From Rhizobium sp. WYJ-E13 (lineage in GTDB: Bacteria; Pseudomonadota; Alphaproteobacteria; Rhizobiales; Rhizobiaceae), in assembly GCF_018987265.1 (NCBI RefSeq), contig NZ_CP076854.1:62001-126000 (forward strand): 64,000 bases of DNA, given 5' to 3'. Numbering within the stretch: position 1 is the first letter of the stretch; every line of letters begins with the position of its first letter. Both the position numbers and the translations under genes were made by a program. Below, piece after piece: positions 45,692 to 55,774 of the stretch. The notes beneath the pieces were generated by a model that ran no database searches, was not told where the DNA came from, and was given only the letters and a program-made list of their open reading frames with translations.

Positions 45692-48370
45692 ATGCTGCTC
45701 GGCAGACTGACATGGGACGCAATTCCTTTTAATGAGCCAATTCCCCTTGTTACTTCCCTCGTTGTCATAATCGCCATTGCGGCAATCCTGGGCGTCATAT
45801 CGATTAAAGGTCTCTGGCCTTACCTTTGGCGCGAGTGGATCACGTCGGTCGATCACAAGCGGATCGGCATCATGTATAGCATCCTCGGCCTGGTCATGCT
45901 GCTTCGCGGTTTCTCCGACGCGATATTGATGCGCTCACATCTCGCGTTCGCGGCGGGCGAGGGGCAGGGGTATCTTCCCCCCGATCACTACAACCAGATT
46001 TTCACGGCCCACGGCGCGATCATGATCTTCTTCGTCGCGATGCCACTTGTCATCGGCCTGATGAATTTCGTCGTGCCGCTCCAGCTTGGGGTGAGGGATG
46101 TCGCGTTCCCCACGCTCAATTCCGTGAGCTTCTGGCTGAGTGCGTCGGGAGCCCTGCTGATCAATCTCAGCCTGTTCGTCGGTAACTTCGCGCGGACCGG
46201 GTGGCTCGTCTACCCGCCGTTGAGCGAGCTGCAATTCTCGCCTGACGTCGGGGTGGACTACTACCTGTGGGCCGTTCAGATATCCGGGGTCGGAACACTG
46301 CTTTCTGCGGTCAATCTCGTCACGACGATATTGAAGCTGCGGGCACCCGGAATGAGCTACGGCAGAATGACGGTTTTCTGCTGGACCGCGCTGGCCTCCA
46401 ATCTGGTCATGCTGGCCGTATTTCCGGTGCTGACCGCGACGCTGGCGATGCTGACGCTCGATCGGTATCTCGGTTTCCACTTCTTCACGAACGACGGAGG
46501 CGGAAGCGCCATGATGTTCGTGAACCTGATCTGGATCTGGGGGCATCCGGAAGTCTACATTCTGGTGCTGCCTGCATTCGGCGTATACTCGGAGGTCGTC
46601 TCGACATTCTCCAGCAAGCCTCTGTTCGGATATCGCACTATGGTGATCGCCACGATGGCGATCTGCGTTCTCTCCTGCATGGTTTGGCTCCATCATTTCT
46701 TCACGATGGGAGCGAGTGCGGACGTCAACGGCTTCTTCGGGATCATGACGATGATCATCGCGGTTCCGACCGGCGCCAAGATCTTCAACTGGCTCTTCAC
46801 GATGTATGGCGGACGCGTCCGCTTCACCGTGCCGATGCTGTGGTCCATCGGCTTCATGGTCACCTTCGTGATTGGCGGGATGACGGGCGTGCTGCTTGCT
46901 ATCCCACCCGTCGATTTCCAGCTTCACAATTCACTGTTCCTCGTCGCCCATTTCCACAATGTGATCATCGGCGGCGTCGTCTTCGGCATCTTTGCCGGCT
47001 ACACCTACTGGTTTCCGAAGGCATTCGGGTTCAGGCTTCATGACGGATGGGGCAGAGCTGCGTTCTGGTTCTGGATCGTCGGCTTCTATATCGCGTTCAT
47101 GCCGCTCTACGTTCTCGGTCTAATGGGCGCGACGCGCCGGATGCAGCACTACGAAGATCTCGGGTGGCAGCCCTACAACATTGTCGCGTTCATCGGAGCA
47201 ATTTGTATTCTTATCGGCGTCGTCTGCCAGACAGTACAGCTGATCGTGTCCATTCTCCAGCGCCACAGCCTGAAGGATACGCTGGGCGACCCATGGGATG
47301 GCCGGTCGCTCGAATGGGCAACGACCTCACCGCCGCCCGCGTTCAATTTCGCTGTTCTGCCCAACGTAAAGGGCGAGGAGGCTTACTGGGGAATGAAGCA
47401 GCGGGCCATCGCTCAACAGCGCCTTGCGGAAGAGCCGGCCTATGAGAACATCGAGCTGCCACGCAATAGTCCGCTCGGGTTTACCATCGCCTTCTTCGGA
47501 AGTTTTGTCGGCTTTGCCCTGATCTGGCATATCTGGTGGCTGGCGATCATGGGCACGGCCGGAACTTTCGCTGCGTTTGTCGCCTTCGCCTGGCGTCGCG
47601 AGTCCGAAACGATAATCCCGGCCGGCGATATCGCGCGCTCTGACCGAGAGCGTCGCACATTGCTCGCGGCCGCTTTGGGCAGTATGCCGCCTCAGCGTAT
47701 CGCGGAAGCCGCCTTCCAGAGGGGCGACCAGGATCCGCACCGCCTGGGACATAGAAAGAGCGCCGACGGCGACGCTGCCCCGATCTCGCCCTCGGCGTCC
47801 GGACCTGCCAGCAAGCATATCGTCGCTGGCTTCGGCTTCTGGCTGTTCCTTCTTTCGGACATCATCATGTTCTCGGCGTTGTTTGCCACATACGCCGTCC
47901 TCAAGAATGCGACGGCAGGAGGGCCGGCAGCCTCGCAATTGCTTGACATGCGCAACGTCGGCATCGAGACGGTGGTGCTCGTATTTTCGAGTTTCACTTG
48001 CGGCGTCGCGTCATTGGCGGCAAAGCACAAGTCGATCGCTGTCGCACAGCTGTCTCTCGTGGTCACCGGCATTCTCGGTCTCATCTTTCTCGTTCTCGAG
48101 GTCAGGGAGTTCAGTCATCTCCTTGCGATCGGGGCCGGGCCGGATCGTTCCGCTTTCCTGTCGGCGTTCTTCACCCTCGTCGGATGCCACGGTCTCCATG
48201 TGCTGGCCGGCCTGATCTGGCTGGCGGTCATGCTGATGCAGATCCGGGTGCGAGGTTTCCGCCCCGAGGTAGGCCGCCGGCTGATGTGCTTCAGCCTGTT
48301 CTGGCATGCCCTGGATATCATCTGGGTCGCGGTATTCACCCTTGTCTATCTTTACGGAGTGCTTCCATGA
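45692..48370 (+). CDS. cyoB: Quinol oxidase subunit I fused to subunit III (CyoB-CyoC)
   Basis: An 892-residue fusion. Residues 1-690 are heme-copper oxidase subunit I of bo type: the quinol-site residues Arg72, Asp76, His99 and Gln102 follow the E. coli pattern with a shift of one, heme ligand His107 is in FTAHG, the cross-linked His-Tyr is in HPEVYILVLPAFG, and CuB histidines are in WLHHFF and AHFHNVI. From about residue 705 (ASKHIVAGFGFWLFLLSDII) the remainder is a complete CyoC-like subunit III. In E. coli these are separate genes. It reduces oxygen to water and pumps protons. Confidence 0.9.
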   Translation: MLLGRLTWDAIPFNEPIPLVTSLVVIIAIAAILGVISIKGLWPYLWREWITSVDHKRIGIMYSILGLVMLLRGFSDAILMRSHLAFAAGEGQGYLPPDHYNQIFTAHGAIMIFFVAMPLVIGLMNFVVPLQLGVRDVAFPTLNSVSFWLSASGALLINLSLFVGNFARTGWLVYPPLSELQFSPDVGVDYYLWAVQISGVGTLLSAVNLVTTILKLRAPGMSYGRMTVFCWTALASNLVMLAVFPVLTATLAMLTLDRYLGFHFFTNDGGGSAMMFVNLIWIWGHPEVYILVLPAFGVYSEVVSTFSSKPLFGYRTMVIATMAICVLSCMVWLHHFFTMGASADVNGFFGIMTMIIAVPTGAKIFNWLFTMYGGRVRFTVPMLWSIGFMVTFVIGGMTGVLLAIPPVDFQLHNSLFLVAHFHNVIIGGVVFGIFAGYTYWFPKAFGFRLHDGWGRAAFWFWIVGFYIAFMPLYVLGLMGATRRMQHYEDLGWQPYNIVAFIGAICILIGVVCQTVQLIVSILQRHSLKDTLGDPWDGRSLEWATTSPPPAFNFAVLPNVKGEEAYWGMKQRAIAQQRLAEEPAYENIELPRNSPLGFTIAFFGSFVGFALIWHIWWLAIMGTAGTFAAFVAFAWRRESETIIPAGDIARSDRERRTLLAAALGSMPPQRIAEAAFQRGDQDPHRLGHRKSADGDAAPISPSASGPASKHIVAGFGFWLFLLSDIIMFSALFATYAVLKNATAGGPAASQLLDMRNVGIETVVLVFSSFTCGVASLAAKHKSIAVAQLSLVVTGILGLIFLVLEVREFSHLLAIGAGPDRSAFLSAFFTLVGCHGLHVLAGLIWLAVMLMQIRVRGFRPEVGRRLMCFSLFWHALDIIWVAVFTLVYLYGVLP

Positions 48371-48747
48371 CCGAGCATGACCAAACCACGACACCGAACG
48401 ATCTGGCGCCCGGCGACGAGCATGACAGCTTTCTGTCGGGACTGACGACCAATGTCGTCGGATTGTTTCTGGCACTGCTGCTGACGGCGTTATCCTTCTG
48501 GATAGCACGCAGCGACTTTCTTTGGATGTCCGGAATACCCGTGGGCCTGGCGGTGCTGGCGATCGCCCAAATCGGCATCCATCTTGTTTTCTTTCTCCAT
48601 ATCACGACAGGCCCGGACAACACGAACAACGCGCTGGCGCTGGCATTTGGAATTCTGATCGTCTTCCTGATCGTCGTCGGATCGCTGTGGATTATGTCCA
48701 ACCTGAACGGCAATCTTATGCCTATGGATCACATGATCCAGCCTTAA
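48367..48747 (+). CDS. cyoD: Quinol oxidase subunit IV (CyoD-like)
   Basis: A 126-residue protein with three membrane helices and the CyoD core AIAQIGIHLVFFLHI. ATG overlaps the preceding stop (ATGA). Last gene of the operon; no cyoE heme O synthase follows, so heme O must come from elsewhere. Confidence 0.88.
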   Translation: MTEHDQTTTPNDLAPGDEHDSFLSGLTTNVVGLFLALLLTALSFWIARSDFLWMSGIPVGLAVLAIAQIGIHLVFFLHITTGPDNTNNALALAFGILIVFLIVVGSLWIMSNLNGNLMPMDHMIQP

Positions 48748-48855
48748 TGATCTAAGCAGAGGCCCCAAGATTAAGGCGCAGTCAGAGCCCCAAGATATGG
48801 GGAATCATCGTTCAGTTTTAATGGCGGACGTGAGTGCGCCATCGGAGAAATATTC

Positions 48856-49281
48856 ATGTTCGCAGAATTTCTGCCTGCTCTCTCGCGCGTTGATCTGGTC
48901 CCGAAAATCTGCGTGGCGTCGCTAACGCTGCTGTTCTTCTGTCTAAGCTTGGCCATCACCTTCGTGCGTCTTCGCACCAAGGTGCTTTTCTTCGGCGCCC
49001 CCGCCGATCCAACCAGCCTTTTGACGAAGCTGGTGCGGGCGCACGGGAACACAGCGGAATATGTCGGCTTACTCGCCGTCCTGATCCTGTCGCTTGGAGG
49101 CGGGACGAGATCCAATATTGTGACCGGGTTGATGGTGTTGGCATTGCTGGCTCGTCTGCTGTTCGTCTTCGCCATATTGAGATGCCGCAGCCTGGAGATT
49201 TTCGATCCGCTAAGAGCTCTCGCTGTAACGGGGACTTACGTAGCAGGCTTGGGTCTCGGAGTGGCGCTGCTCGTCTCGTGA
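48856..49281 (+). CDS. MAPEG-family membrane protein
   Basis: A 141-residue protein with four membrane helices, of the MAPEG superfamily (microsomal glutathione transferase-like). The motif RAHGNTAEYVGLL near residue 62 is characteristic. Substrate unknown. Stands alone after the oxidase operon, with a 108-bp gap. Confidence 0.85.
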   Translation: MFAEFLPALSRVDLVPKICVASLTLLFFCLSLAITFVRLRTKVLFFGAPADPTSLLTKLVRAHGNTAEYVGLLAVLILSLGGGTRSNIVTGLMVLALLARLLFVFAILRCRSLEIFDPLRALAVTGTYVAGLGLGVALLVS

Positions 49282-49350
49282 AAAGCGATTGAATACCAAC
49301 AGCGGGTACGCTCACGGCTCAGGAACCTATTCTGCATTCAGTGGCCTGCG

Positions 49351-50340
49351 TCAACTCCTACTCCGTAACGTACGTCTGCGGCCATGATCCCTTGAATATG
49401 CCGCGGGTGTACATCCTACACGATCGCGGAAGCGCCTGGTAAAGTGGCTCTGGTCGGCGAACCCCGTCATCAAAGCGATCTCTGCAAGCGGTATATTCGT
49501 ATCGGTGATGAGTGACCGCGCCCGCTCGATCCTACTTTGCTCAACGAAATCGATTGGCGTCATCCCTGTGCTACGCTTGAACAGGCGGATGAAATGAAAC
49601 CGGCTCACGTTGACAACCCCTGCGAGTTCCGCGAGCCCAATGGAACGATCGAGATTGTCTTCGATATATTCCGTCAGCCGCGTGATCTCATGTTTGCCAA
49701 GGCGAGCCTCGCCACTGCGCTCGACTGCCTCGAAAGTATTGTACGTTCGCAGAAGGTGGATAGCCAATGCAGCCGATAGAGTGTCAACCATCAACCTCTG
49801 GGTCGCGTGAGGGCTTTTTTGCGCCTCTAACAACAAGGTCAGCCCGAGATGCATGATCGTCGCGTCCCGTGCTTCGAAGACGTTGCGGAGTTCTACCGGT
49901 AAAGGTCCCCGCCAATCGCATTCCTCCGCCGCGTTGGCGACCAACGAAATGGGAATTCTGAGGCGTGCCGACTGGCCCGTGTCCCCTTCCCAGGTTGAGT
50001 CGTATCCCGCCGGCATAAGCAGCGACATTCCTGTCGACATGACCCCTCGATGCACTTTGCCTTCCCGAATTTGCGTCAACTTGGACGACCCGGAAGGGCA
50101 GAAGGTTATCATGTGATGGTCGAGTCCTGCATAGCTCTCGGAGATGTTGAAATGTGGGCTATGCACGTCCAGGGTGACGCCGCCCCAGCCTCGGTCGCGT
50201 GTTGTAATGACAGGCTTGTAAGGGCGGCGATGGAGAATATCGTCGATACTCAGCAGCGGTAGCGCTTCGTCCTGTGACGACAAACGACGAACGCCGTCGC
50301 TGGTGGCGTGTCTCATTTTGGCGTGCGGGTTAAACTTCAT
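49351..50340 (-). CDS. AraC-family transcriptional regulator
   Basis: A 329-residue regulator. The C-terminal 100 residues carry SIGLAELAGVVNVSRFHFIR and IALMTGFADQSHFTRRFRDR, and the N-terminal half is a cupin-like sensor (GGVTLDVHSPHFNISESYAG). Lies 129 bp downstream of the YdeP-type gene on the same strand and may regulate it. Effector unknown. Confidence 0.9.
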   Translation of the reverse strand: MKFNPHAKMRHATSDGVRRLSSQDEALPLLSIDDILHRRPYKPVITTRDRGWGGVTLDVHSPHFNISESYAGLDHHMITFCPSGSSKLTQIREGKVHRGVMSTGMSLLMPAGYDSTWEGDTGQSARLRIPISLVANAAEECDWRGPLPVELRNVFEARDATIMHLGLTLLLEAQKSPHATQRLMVDTLSAALAIHLLRTYNTFEAVERSGEARLGKHEITRLTEYIEDNLDRSIGLAELAGVVNVSRFHFIRLFKRSTGMTPIDFVEQSRIERARSLITDTNIPLAEIALMTGFADQSHFTRRFRDRVGCTPAAYSRDHGRRRTLRSRS

Positions 50341-50469
50341 CGTAATGGCCCCCAGCGTGTTCTCGATTACAAAATAAGGTAATATTTTGAAAAGTACTAT
50401 TTATTCCCGTTCGCTCCAAAGCGGTCTCAGGCGATGGGATTATGTCGGTTTTCGACATGCCAATAACGT

Positions 50470-52785
50470 TTAGTCATCGGCGCTTCTCCGCACGTCTACA
50501 TGCACGCCCTTGTATGATGGAGTGCCAGATTTCCTGTCATGGTGATCAAGCGACACGACGACGTTAAGTTCGGGATAATACCCCGCGATCGATCCGACAG
50601 GAATGTTGTATTCTACCGCGGTAAGCCTTCGCGCGGCCCGCACATTTCCTTTTCCGAAACCGGCGTTGCCCGCACCAACCACATCGACTCTGTCGCCTTC
50701 TTTCAGACCTCTCGCCATGAGATCGATGCGGTTCATGAAGATGATATCTCGGCGCCCGAAGACGCCACGATATCGGTCATCAAGGCTATAGACGGTCGTG
50801 TTATACTGATCGTGACTCCGGATCGTCATGAGTACGAGAGCGCCGGGGTGGTTCAAAGCCGGATCCTCATCCAGACCGGATGACACGATAAAATTTGCCC
50901 TTCCATTGGCCGTGTTCCAAAGACGCTCCGAGGCGGCGACGGTGAGACGGAAGCCACCTTTCGCACGGACCCGTCGATTGAAATCTTGAAACTCGGGAAA
51001 GACAATCTCGATTTTGTCGCGGATCGCGTCGTAATTGGCGACCAGTCCGTCCCAGTCGATGCCGTATCGGTCACCCAGGGTAGCCTTCGCAATACCCGCA
51101 ATGATCGACGGTTCCGAGCGGAGCTGGGGACTTGGCGGCCGAAGGAAGCCGCGAGAGGCGTGAACCATGGACATCGAGTCCTCGACCGTGGTCGATTGCG
51201 GCCCTCCAGCCTGGATATCGATATCGGTCCTGCCGAGGACAGGCAGCACGATCGTCGTCTTCGCGGTCAGGAGATGGGTTCGATTGAGCTTGGTCGCGAG
51301 ATGGACGGCGAGATCGAGCTTCCGGATCGCGGGATAGGTGGCGTCCGGATCTGCCATCGCAACCGCGAAATTGCCTCCGAGGCAAATGAGTGCCTTCGAG
51401 CGTCCCGCGATGATGGCCTGCATGGTCTCCACGGCATTGTGGCCCTTGGCCGCTGGCGGCCGGAATCCGAAGGCACGCTCGATTCCGTCGAGGAGCGCCT
51501 GGTTCGGGATTTCCGTTATGCCGACCGTCCGATCACCCTGGACGTTCGAATGCCCGCGGATCGGAGCAATGCCTGCGCCCTGCCGGCCCATGTTGCCCCT
51601 GAGCAGAAGCAGGTTGGCGAGTTGCTGGACGTTGCCGGTCCCGTTGAGATGCTGTGTCAGGCCCATCCCGTAGCATGCAATGACGTTTTTCGCTTTCAGA
51701 TAGACATCCACCGCACTCTCGATGGCTTCTCTCGTCAGGCCGGATACCGTCAGGATGGTCTCCCACGAGGTCGTTTCGATATTGCGTCGGAGTTCGTCGA
51801 AGCCAGCGGTGTGTTCGGCGATGAAGGCACGATCAAGGACCCCCGTGCCCCCCGAGCCAATGTCGGCGGCATCTCGTTCGAAGATCGATTTCATCATGCC
51901 CTTCAGGACGGCGAGATCCCCTCCGGCTCTGACCTGATGGTAGGCGGATGCGATGTCTGTCGATGAGAAGGTCGCCATCTCGATCGGGTTCTGCGGCGCG
52001 GCAAAACGCTCGAGCGCCCGTTCCTTCAGCGGATTGAAGACGATGATCGGCGTTCCGCGCCGCGCCGCGTCGTGAAGCGTTGTCATCATCCGGGGATGGT
52101 TAGTGCCGGGATTGTGCCCGAAACTGAAGATCGCATCGGCATGATCGAAGTCTTCCAGCGTCACCGTTCCCTTTCCGACCCCGATCGACTGCGGCAATCC
52201 CACGCTTGTCGCCTCATGGCACATGTTCGAGCAGTCCGGAAAGTTGTTGGTGCCATAGGCACGAACGAAGAGCTGGTAGAGGAATGCGGCCTCGTTGGAA
52301 GCCCTGCCGGACGTGTAGAATTCTGCCATGTTCGGGTCCGGTAGGGCGCGGAGGGCATCGCCGATCAGCACGAATGCCTCATCCCATCCTATCTGGCGAT
52401 AGCGATCCGTACCGGCATCGTAGATCATCGGATCCGTCAGCCGTCCCTGATCTTCGAGCTTATGGTCCGGCCATTCCCACAGTTCGGATACAGGATGCTC
52501 ACTGAAGAATTCAGGCGTTACACGTTTGGCTGTCGACTCCCATGTGATAGCCTTGGCACCATTTTCGCAGAATTCGAATGAGGACGTGTGCTTGGGATCC
52601 GGCCAGGCACAGCCGGGGCAGTCAAATCCCTCGGGCTGGTTTGCCTTGAGCAGCATCGCAGTGCCTTCTGCCACGACCTGCTGGTGCTTCAGTGTCTTCG
52701 CCACCGCGAGCAGGGCGCCCCAGCCACCAGCCGGTTCGCTATAGGTTTTTATGCCTTCAGGGCGTTTCTTCTTCATCGTTTTCAC
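50470..52785 (-). CDS. FdhF/YdeP-family molybdopterin oxidoreductase
   Basis: A 771-residue protein of the formate-dehydrogenase-alpha-like group. The N-terminal FDCPGCAWPDP and a cysteine in NMCHEATSVG, at the usual molybdenum-ligand position, are typical of YdeP-type proteins, and the C-terminal MopB_C domain has RSHDQYNTTVYSLDDRYRGV and GDRVDVVG. Catalytic activity of the family is poorly known; in E. coli YdeP contributes to acid resistance. It is followed on the same strand by the AraC gene and preceded by a CPA1 antiporter. Confidence 0.88.
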   Translation of the reverse strand: MKTMKKKRPEGIKTYSEPAGGWGALLAVAKTLKHQQVVAEGTAMLLKANQPEGFDCPGCAWPDPKHTSSFEFCENGAKAITWESTAKRVTPEFFSEHPVSELWEWPDHKLEDQGRLTDPMIYDAGTDRYRQIGWDEAFVLIGDALRALPDPNMAEFYTSGRASNEAAFLYQLFVRAYGTNNFPDCSNMCHEATSVGLPQSIGVGKGTVTLEDFDHADAIFSFGHNPGTNHPRMMTTLHDAARRGTPIIVFNPLKERALERFAAPQNPIEMATFSSTDIASAYHQVRAGGDLAVLKGMMKSIFERDAADIGSGGTGVLDRAFIAEHTAGFDELRRNIETTSWETILTVSGLTREAIESAVDVYLKAKNVIACYGMGLTQHLNGTGNVQQLANLLLLRGNMGRQGAGIAPIRGHSNVQGDRTVGITEIPNQALLDGIERAFGFRPPAAKGHNAVETMQAIIAGRSKALICLGGNFAVAMADPDATYPAIRKLDLAVHLATKLNRTHLLTAKTTIVLPVLGRTDIDIQAGGPQSTTVEDSMSMVHASRGFLRPPSPQLRSEPSIIAGIAKATLGDRYGIDWDGLVANYDAIRDKIEIVFPEFQDFNRRVRAKGGFRLTVAASERLWNTANGRANFIVSSGLDEDPALNHPGALVLMTIRSHDQYNTTVYSLDDRYRGVFGRRDIIFMNRIDLMARGLKEGDRVDVVGAGNAGFGKGNVRAARRLTAVEYNIPVGSIAGYYPELNVVVSLDHHDRKSGTPSYKGVHVDVRRSADD

Positions 52786-52818
52786 TCACGGTTGGGAGGC
52801 AGGCCAGGGCTAGCAGAG

Positions 52819-54447
52819 TCAAGAAGAACTGAAACGGGACTCCATGAGGTCCACTTCGCGGATCAGGCGGGAAGCGATTTCTTCAGGGAGCTGGTTGGAG
52901 CGGGCTGCCTTGTAGATTTCGATGCGTTCGGCGCGTATGGCCGCTAGATGGAGCTCGCGTTCGATATCCCTGATATCTGTGTCTTCGAGCTCGGTGGGGT
53001 CCGATGGCGCAGCGGAATGCTGACGATAGGCAGACAAGACTCTTGCCGCTGTGTCGCGATGGAGATCGTCGGCGAGGCCGGGAGCCAGCTCACGAAGTTT
53101 CTGTTCTACCGCGGAAATCGCTGCCTGTGTCGCCGCGGCGCGCGCCTGAACCTCTTCCTGGTGGACCTTGTATTGGGATTGAAGCCGCACGCCTTTGAGG
53201 ACCATGGGAAGGCCGAGGTTTGCCACGACAAGCGATAGCACGATGACGCCGGCCGCAAGGAAGATGACAAGATCCCGCGATGGAAACGGCGATCCATTGT
53301 CGAGCGTGATCGGGAGCGCGAACGCGCCGGCCAATGTGACTGCGCCGCGGACGCCCGCAAGCGAGGTCGCCGCGACGAGCCTCCAGTGCGGCATTGCGAA
53401 ACTGGCATCGGCCTTCGCTTCGCGAAACAGCAACATCCGCAATGTTACCCACGCCCAGGTCGCCCGCAGGACCAGAAGTGCAAGCAATATCGCGACGACG
53501 TAGATCGCGAGCCAGAAAGTGCCTGGATTTCCTGTCTCCTGCACGGCCTCCGATGCGGCGACAAAAATTGACGGAAGTTGCTGCCCTAGAACGACGAATA
53601 TGGCACCGTTGCCGGCAAATTGGAGCGCGTCCCACACTGCCGCCCGCTGCAGCCGTGTGACTGGCAACGCTCGTCCCGATCGCTCTTCCCAACCCATAAC
53701 AACGCCGGCGGCGACTGCTGCCAGGATTCCGGACGCGTCCGCCCGTTCCGCCAGCATATAGGCGGCGAAGGGAATCAAAAGGCTGATGAGGATCTGCGAT
53801 CCGGTTTCCTCGCCGAAACGCCGTGATATCAAGTCCTTGCCCGTCGTGGCCACAAGCGCCACGGCCGCTCCAATCGCTACCCCTACGATGGCGATCCAGA
53901 CAAACGTTGTCGATGCTTCCAGCAACGAGAAGGTGCCTGTCGTCGCGGCGGCGATCGCGAAGCGCATGCAAACCAGACCGGAAGCATCGTTGAGAAGCGA
54001 CTCTCCTTCTAGGATGTGGATCAGCCGCTTTGTAATGGGTAACCGGCTCACGATGGCGGACACGGCGACCGCGTCCGTTGGCGAAATAGCTGATGCGAGA
54101 GCGAATGCGACGGCCAATGGCATGGACGGGATCATCCAGTGGATGAAAGTACCTGCTCCAAGGACCGTGAAAAACACCAGACCGAAAGCAAGAGCCGCGA
54201 TCGTGCCCTTATCCCGCAGAAGACCCTCCTTGGGAGTTCGCCAGCCGTCAAGAAAGAGCAGGGGCGCGAGAAACAGAAGGAATGTCGGCGGATCAAGCTC
54301 TACACGAAGGTCAAATGCGAGCGCGGCGACAGCCCCGAGCAAGATCTGCACAAAAGGAATAGGAAGGCGGAGCGGCAGCATTCTCGCCAGGATACTGCTG
54401 ACGACGACAAGGGCGATCAGAACAAGGCTAACGGCAATGGCTTCCAC
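52819..54447 (-). CDS. Na+/H+ antiporter, CPA1 family
   Basis: A 542-residue membrane protein with about 12 hydrophobic segments in its first 400 residues. The ion-binding helix motif ISPTDAVAVSAI (about residue 122) and LLNDASGLVCMRFA are typical of CPA1/NhaP-type exchangers. The cytoplasmic C-terminal tail of about 130 residues is helical. 33 bp upstream of the YdeP-type gene on the same strand; both may take part in pH stress. Confidence 0.9.
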   Translation of the reverse strand: MEAIAVSLVLIALVVVSSILARMLPLRLPIPFVQILLGAVAALAFDLRVELDPPTFLLFLAPLLFLDGWRTPKEGLLRDKGTIAALAFGLVFFTVLGAGTFIHWMIPSMPLAVAFALASAISPTDAVAVSAIVSRLPITKRLIHILEGESLLNDASGLVCMRFAIAAATTGTFSLLEASTTFVWIAIVGVAIGAAVALVATTGKDLISRRFGEETGSQILISLLIPFAAYMLAERADASGILAAVAAGVVMGWEERSGRALPVTRLQRAAVWDALQFAGNGAIFVVLGQQLPSIFVAASEAVQETGNPGTFWLAIYVVAILLALLVLRATWAWVTLRMLLFREAKADASFAMPHWRLVAATSLAGVRGAVTLAGAFALPITLDNGSPFPSRDLVIFLAAGVIVLSLVVANLGLPMVLKGVRLQSQYKVHQEEVQARAAATQAAISAVEQKLRELAPGLADDLHRDTAARVLSAYRQHSAAPSDPTELEDTDIRDIERELHLAAIRAERIEIYKAARSNQLPEEIASRLIREVDLMESRFSSS

Positions 54448-54503
54448 CCGATGTCCCTTATTTTACAGAGTTAATCGTTCGTTGTTGCCGGCACGACACA
54501 CGT

Positions 54504-55154
54504 TCAATCAGTTGGATGGCGACGCGAAACCTTTCGGCTCAGCAGCGAGGCTATTCCCGCAAGCAAGGCTGCTGTTCCGAGGTTCCATCCGAGAACCATG
54601 ATTGTCGCGTCCAGTGGATGAAACATGGCGAGCGCCGAGCAGGTGACCCCGGATACGGCCAGACTTCCAAGCAGTGTGACGCCGACCGGCCGGAGAAGCG
54701 CCGCGTAGCGAAGCATGGAGATCATCATCAGCGAGAGTGGAACGCTGGTCACAACAAGGGTGAGCAGGCACCCGGACGCCGCTTCAACTGTGACCGCGCT
54801 GGGCGGCAGATCGACCCATCCCGCAAAACATTGGTAGCCGATGGTGGACATCCAGACGACAAGGGCTGGAAGCGGCAACACCACCCAGAGCCTCGAGCGA
54901 TCGGGCAGGCTGACGAAGAAGGTCGCGACCGCCGCCAGCATGCCCGTGACAAGCGACGACAGCATACCCGTTATGAACACTACATCCTTCAGCCGCTCGC
55001 CGAACTGGGGACGCGGACCATGGATTGCCGTCAGAAGCAGCATCAGTCCAAGCGCCATCAGCACCCACGCGGCCGAGCGGATCAGCGGCGGCCGAAGTCG
55101 CTTCACCGGTTTGACATTGTCCGCAAGAGAGCGGATCAGTTCGGCGGTCTCCAT
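54504..55154 (-). CDS. NrsF-like anti-sigma factor (DUF1109), second copy
   Basis: A 216-residue membrane protein, ATG overlapping the sigma gene stop. The first family cysteine is present (EAASGCLLTLVV), but at the second position, where the paralogues have ANCDDDSP or TNCFDDSP, it reads MFHPLDATI with no cysteine; one cysteine is instead five residues earlier (GVTCSALAM). It is thus a diverged NrsF whose sensing may differ. Last gene of the bufferin-type operon. Confidence 0.8.
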   Translation of the reverse strand: METAELIRSLADNVKPVKRLRPPLIRSAAWVLMALGLMLLLTAIHGPRPQFGERLKDVVFITGMLSSLVTGMLAAVATFFVSLPDRSRLWVVLPLPALVVWMSTIGYQCFAGWVDLPPSAVTVEAASGCLLTLVVTSVPLSLMMISMLRYAALLRPVGVTLLGSLAVSGVTCSALAMFHPLDATIMVLGWNLGTAALLAGIASLLSRKVSRRHPTD

Positions 55155-55774
55155 CAGCGGTCACCCCGATCCAACAGAATTCGCCGCAGGCTGTTGAGGG
55201 CGCGGTGCGTTGCCGTCTTCAGCGAATTGATCGACATGCCGCTTTCCTCAGAAGCGTCCTTCAGGGACATCTCCTCGAGCTTCAGCATCCTGATCGCCTG
55301 CCGTTGTGCAGGAGGGAGATCGTCGATCGCGCTGTGCAGTCGCACTCTGTTTGCGGTCTCCTCGACATTTTCTTGAGTCGTAACCGCGTCATGGTCTCGC
55401 GACAATGGATATTCCCGTGCGCGTTGACGTCCCTGCCGCCGAAGCCGGTCGATCGCGCGCCGGTTTGCTATTCCAAGGAGCCACGGCCCGAACGGTCGAG
55501 TAGGATCATAGGTTTCGCGGATCGAATGTACCGTGAGAAGAATGTCCTGCACGGTGTCTTCGATATCGCGGGAGTCCCGATGATATCTGGCAGATATGGC
55601 CCGAAGATAGGGCGCAATTTCCTGCAGCAGACGTAGATATGCGGCGGAATCTCCGGTCTGGGCGCGCGCCATGAGGATGGTCCAGTCCAGATCGAGGCGT
55701 TGCGCCCGTTCGGCTTCAGTGGCCGCCGATCCGGATGACACCAAAGTCAGTCGATCGCCGCGCTCTTCACTCAT
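55154..55774 (-). CDS. ECF sigma-70 factor, SigF-like, second copy
   Basis: A 206-residue ECF sigma factor: region 2 with DIEDTVQDILLTVH and WLLGIANRRAIDRLRRQGRQ, region 4 with SLKDASEESGMSINSLKTAT. It overlaps both neighbours (DoxX stop and nrsF start) with ATGA junctions, so it is made from the same transcript as the bufferin genes. It probably drives the promoter at 59444-59469 in an autoactivating loop. Confidence 0.88.
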   Translation of the reverse strand: MSEERGDRLTLVSSGSAATEAERAQRLDLDWTILMARAQTGDSAAYLRLLQEIAPYLRAISARYHRDSRDIEDTVQDILLTVHSIRETYDPTRPFGPWLLGIANRRAIDRLRRQGRQRAREYPLSRDHDAVTTQENVEETANRVRLHSAIDDLPPAQRQAIRMLKLEEMSLKDASEESGMSINSLKTATHRALNSLRRILLDRGDR

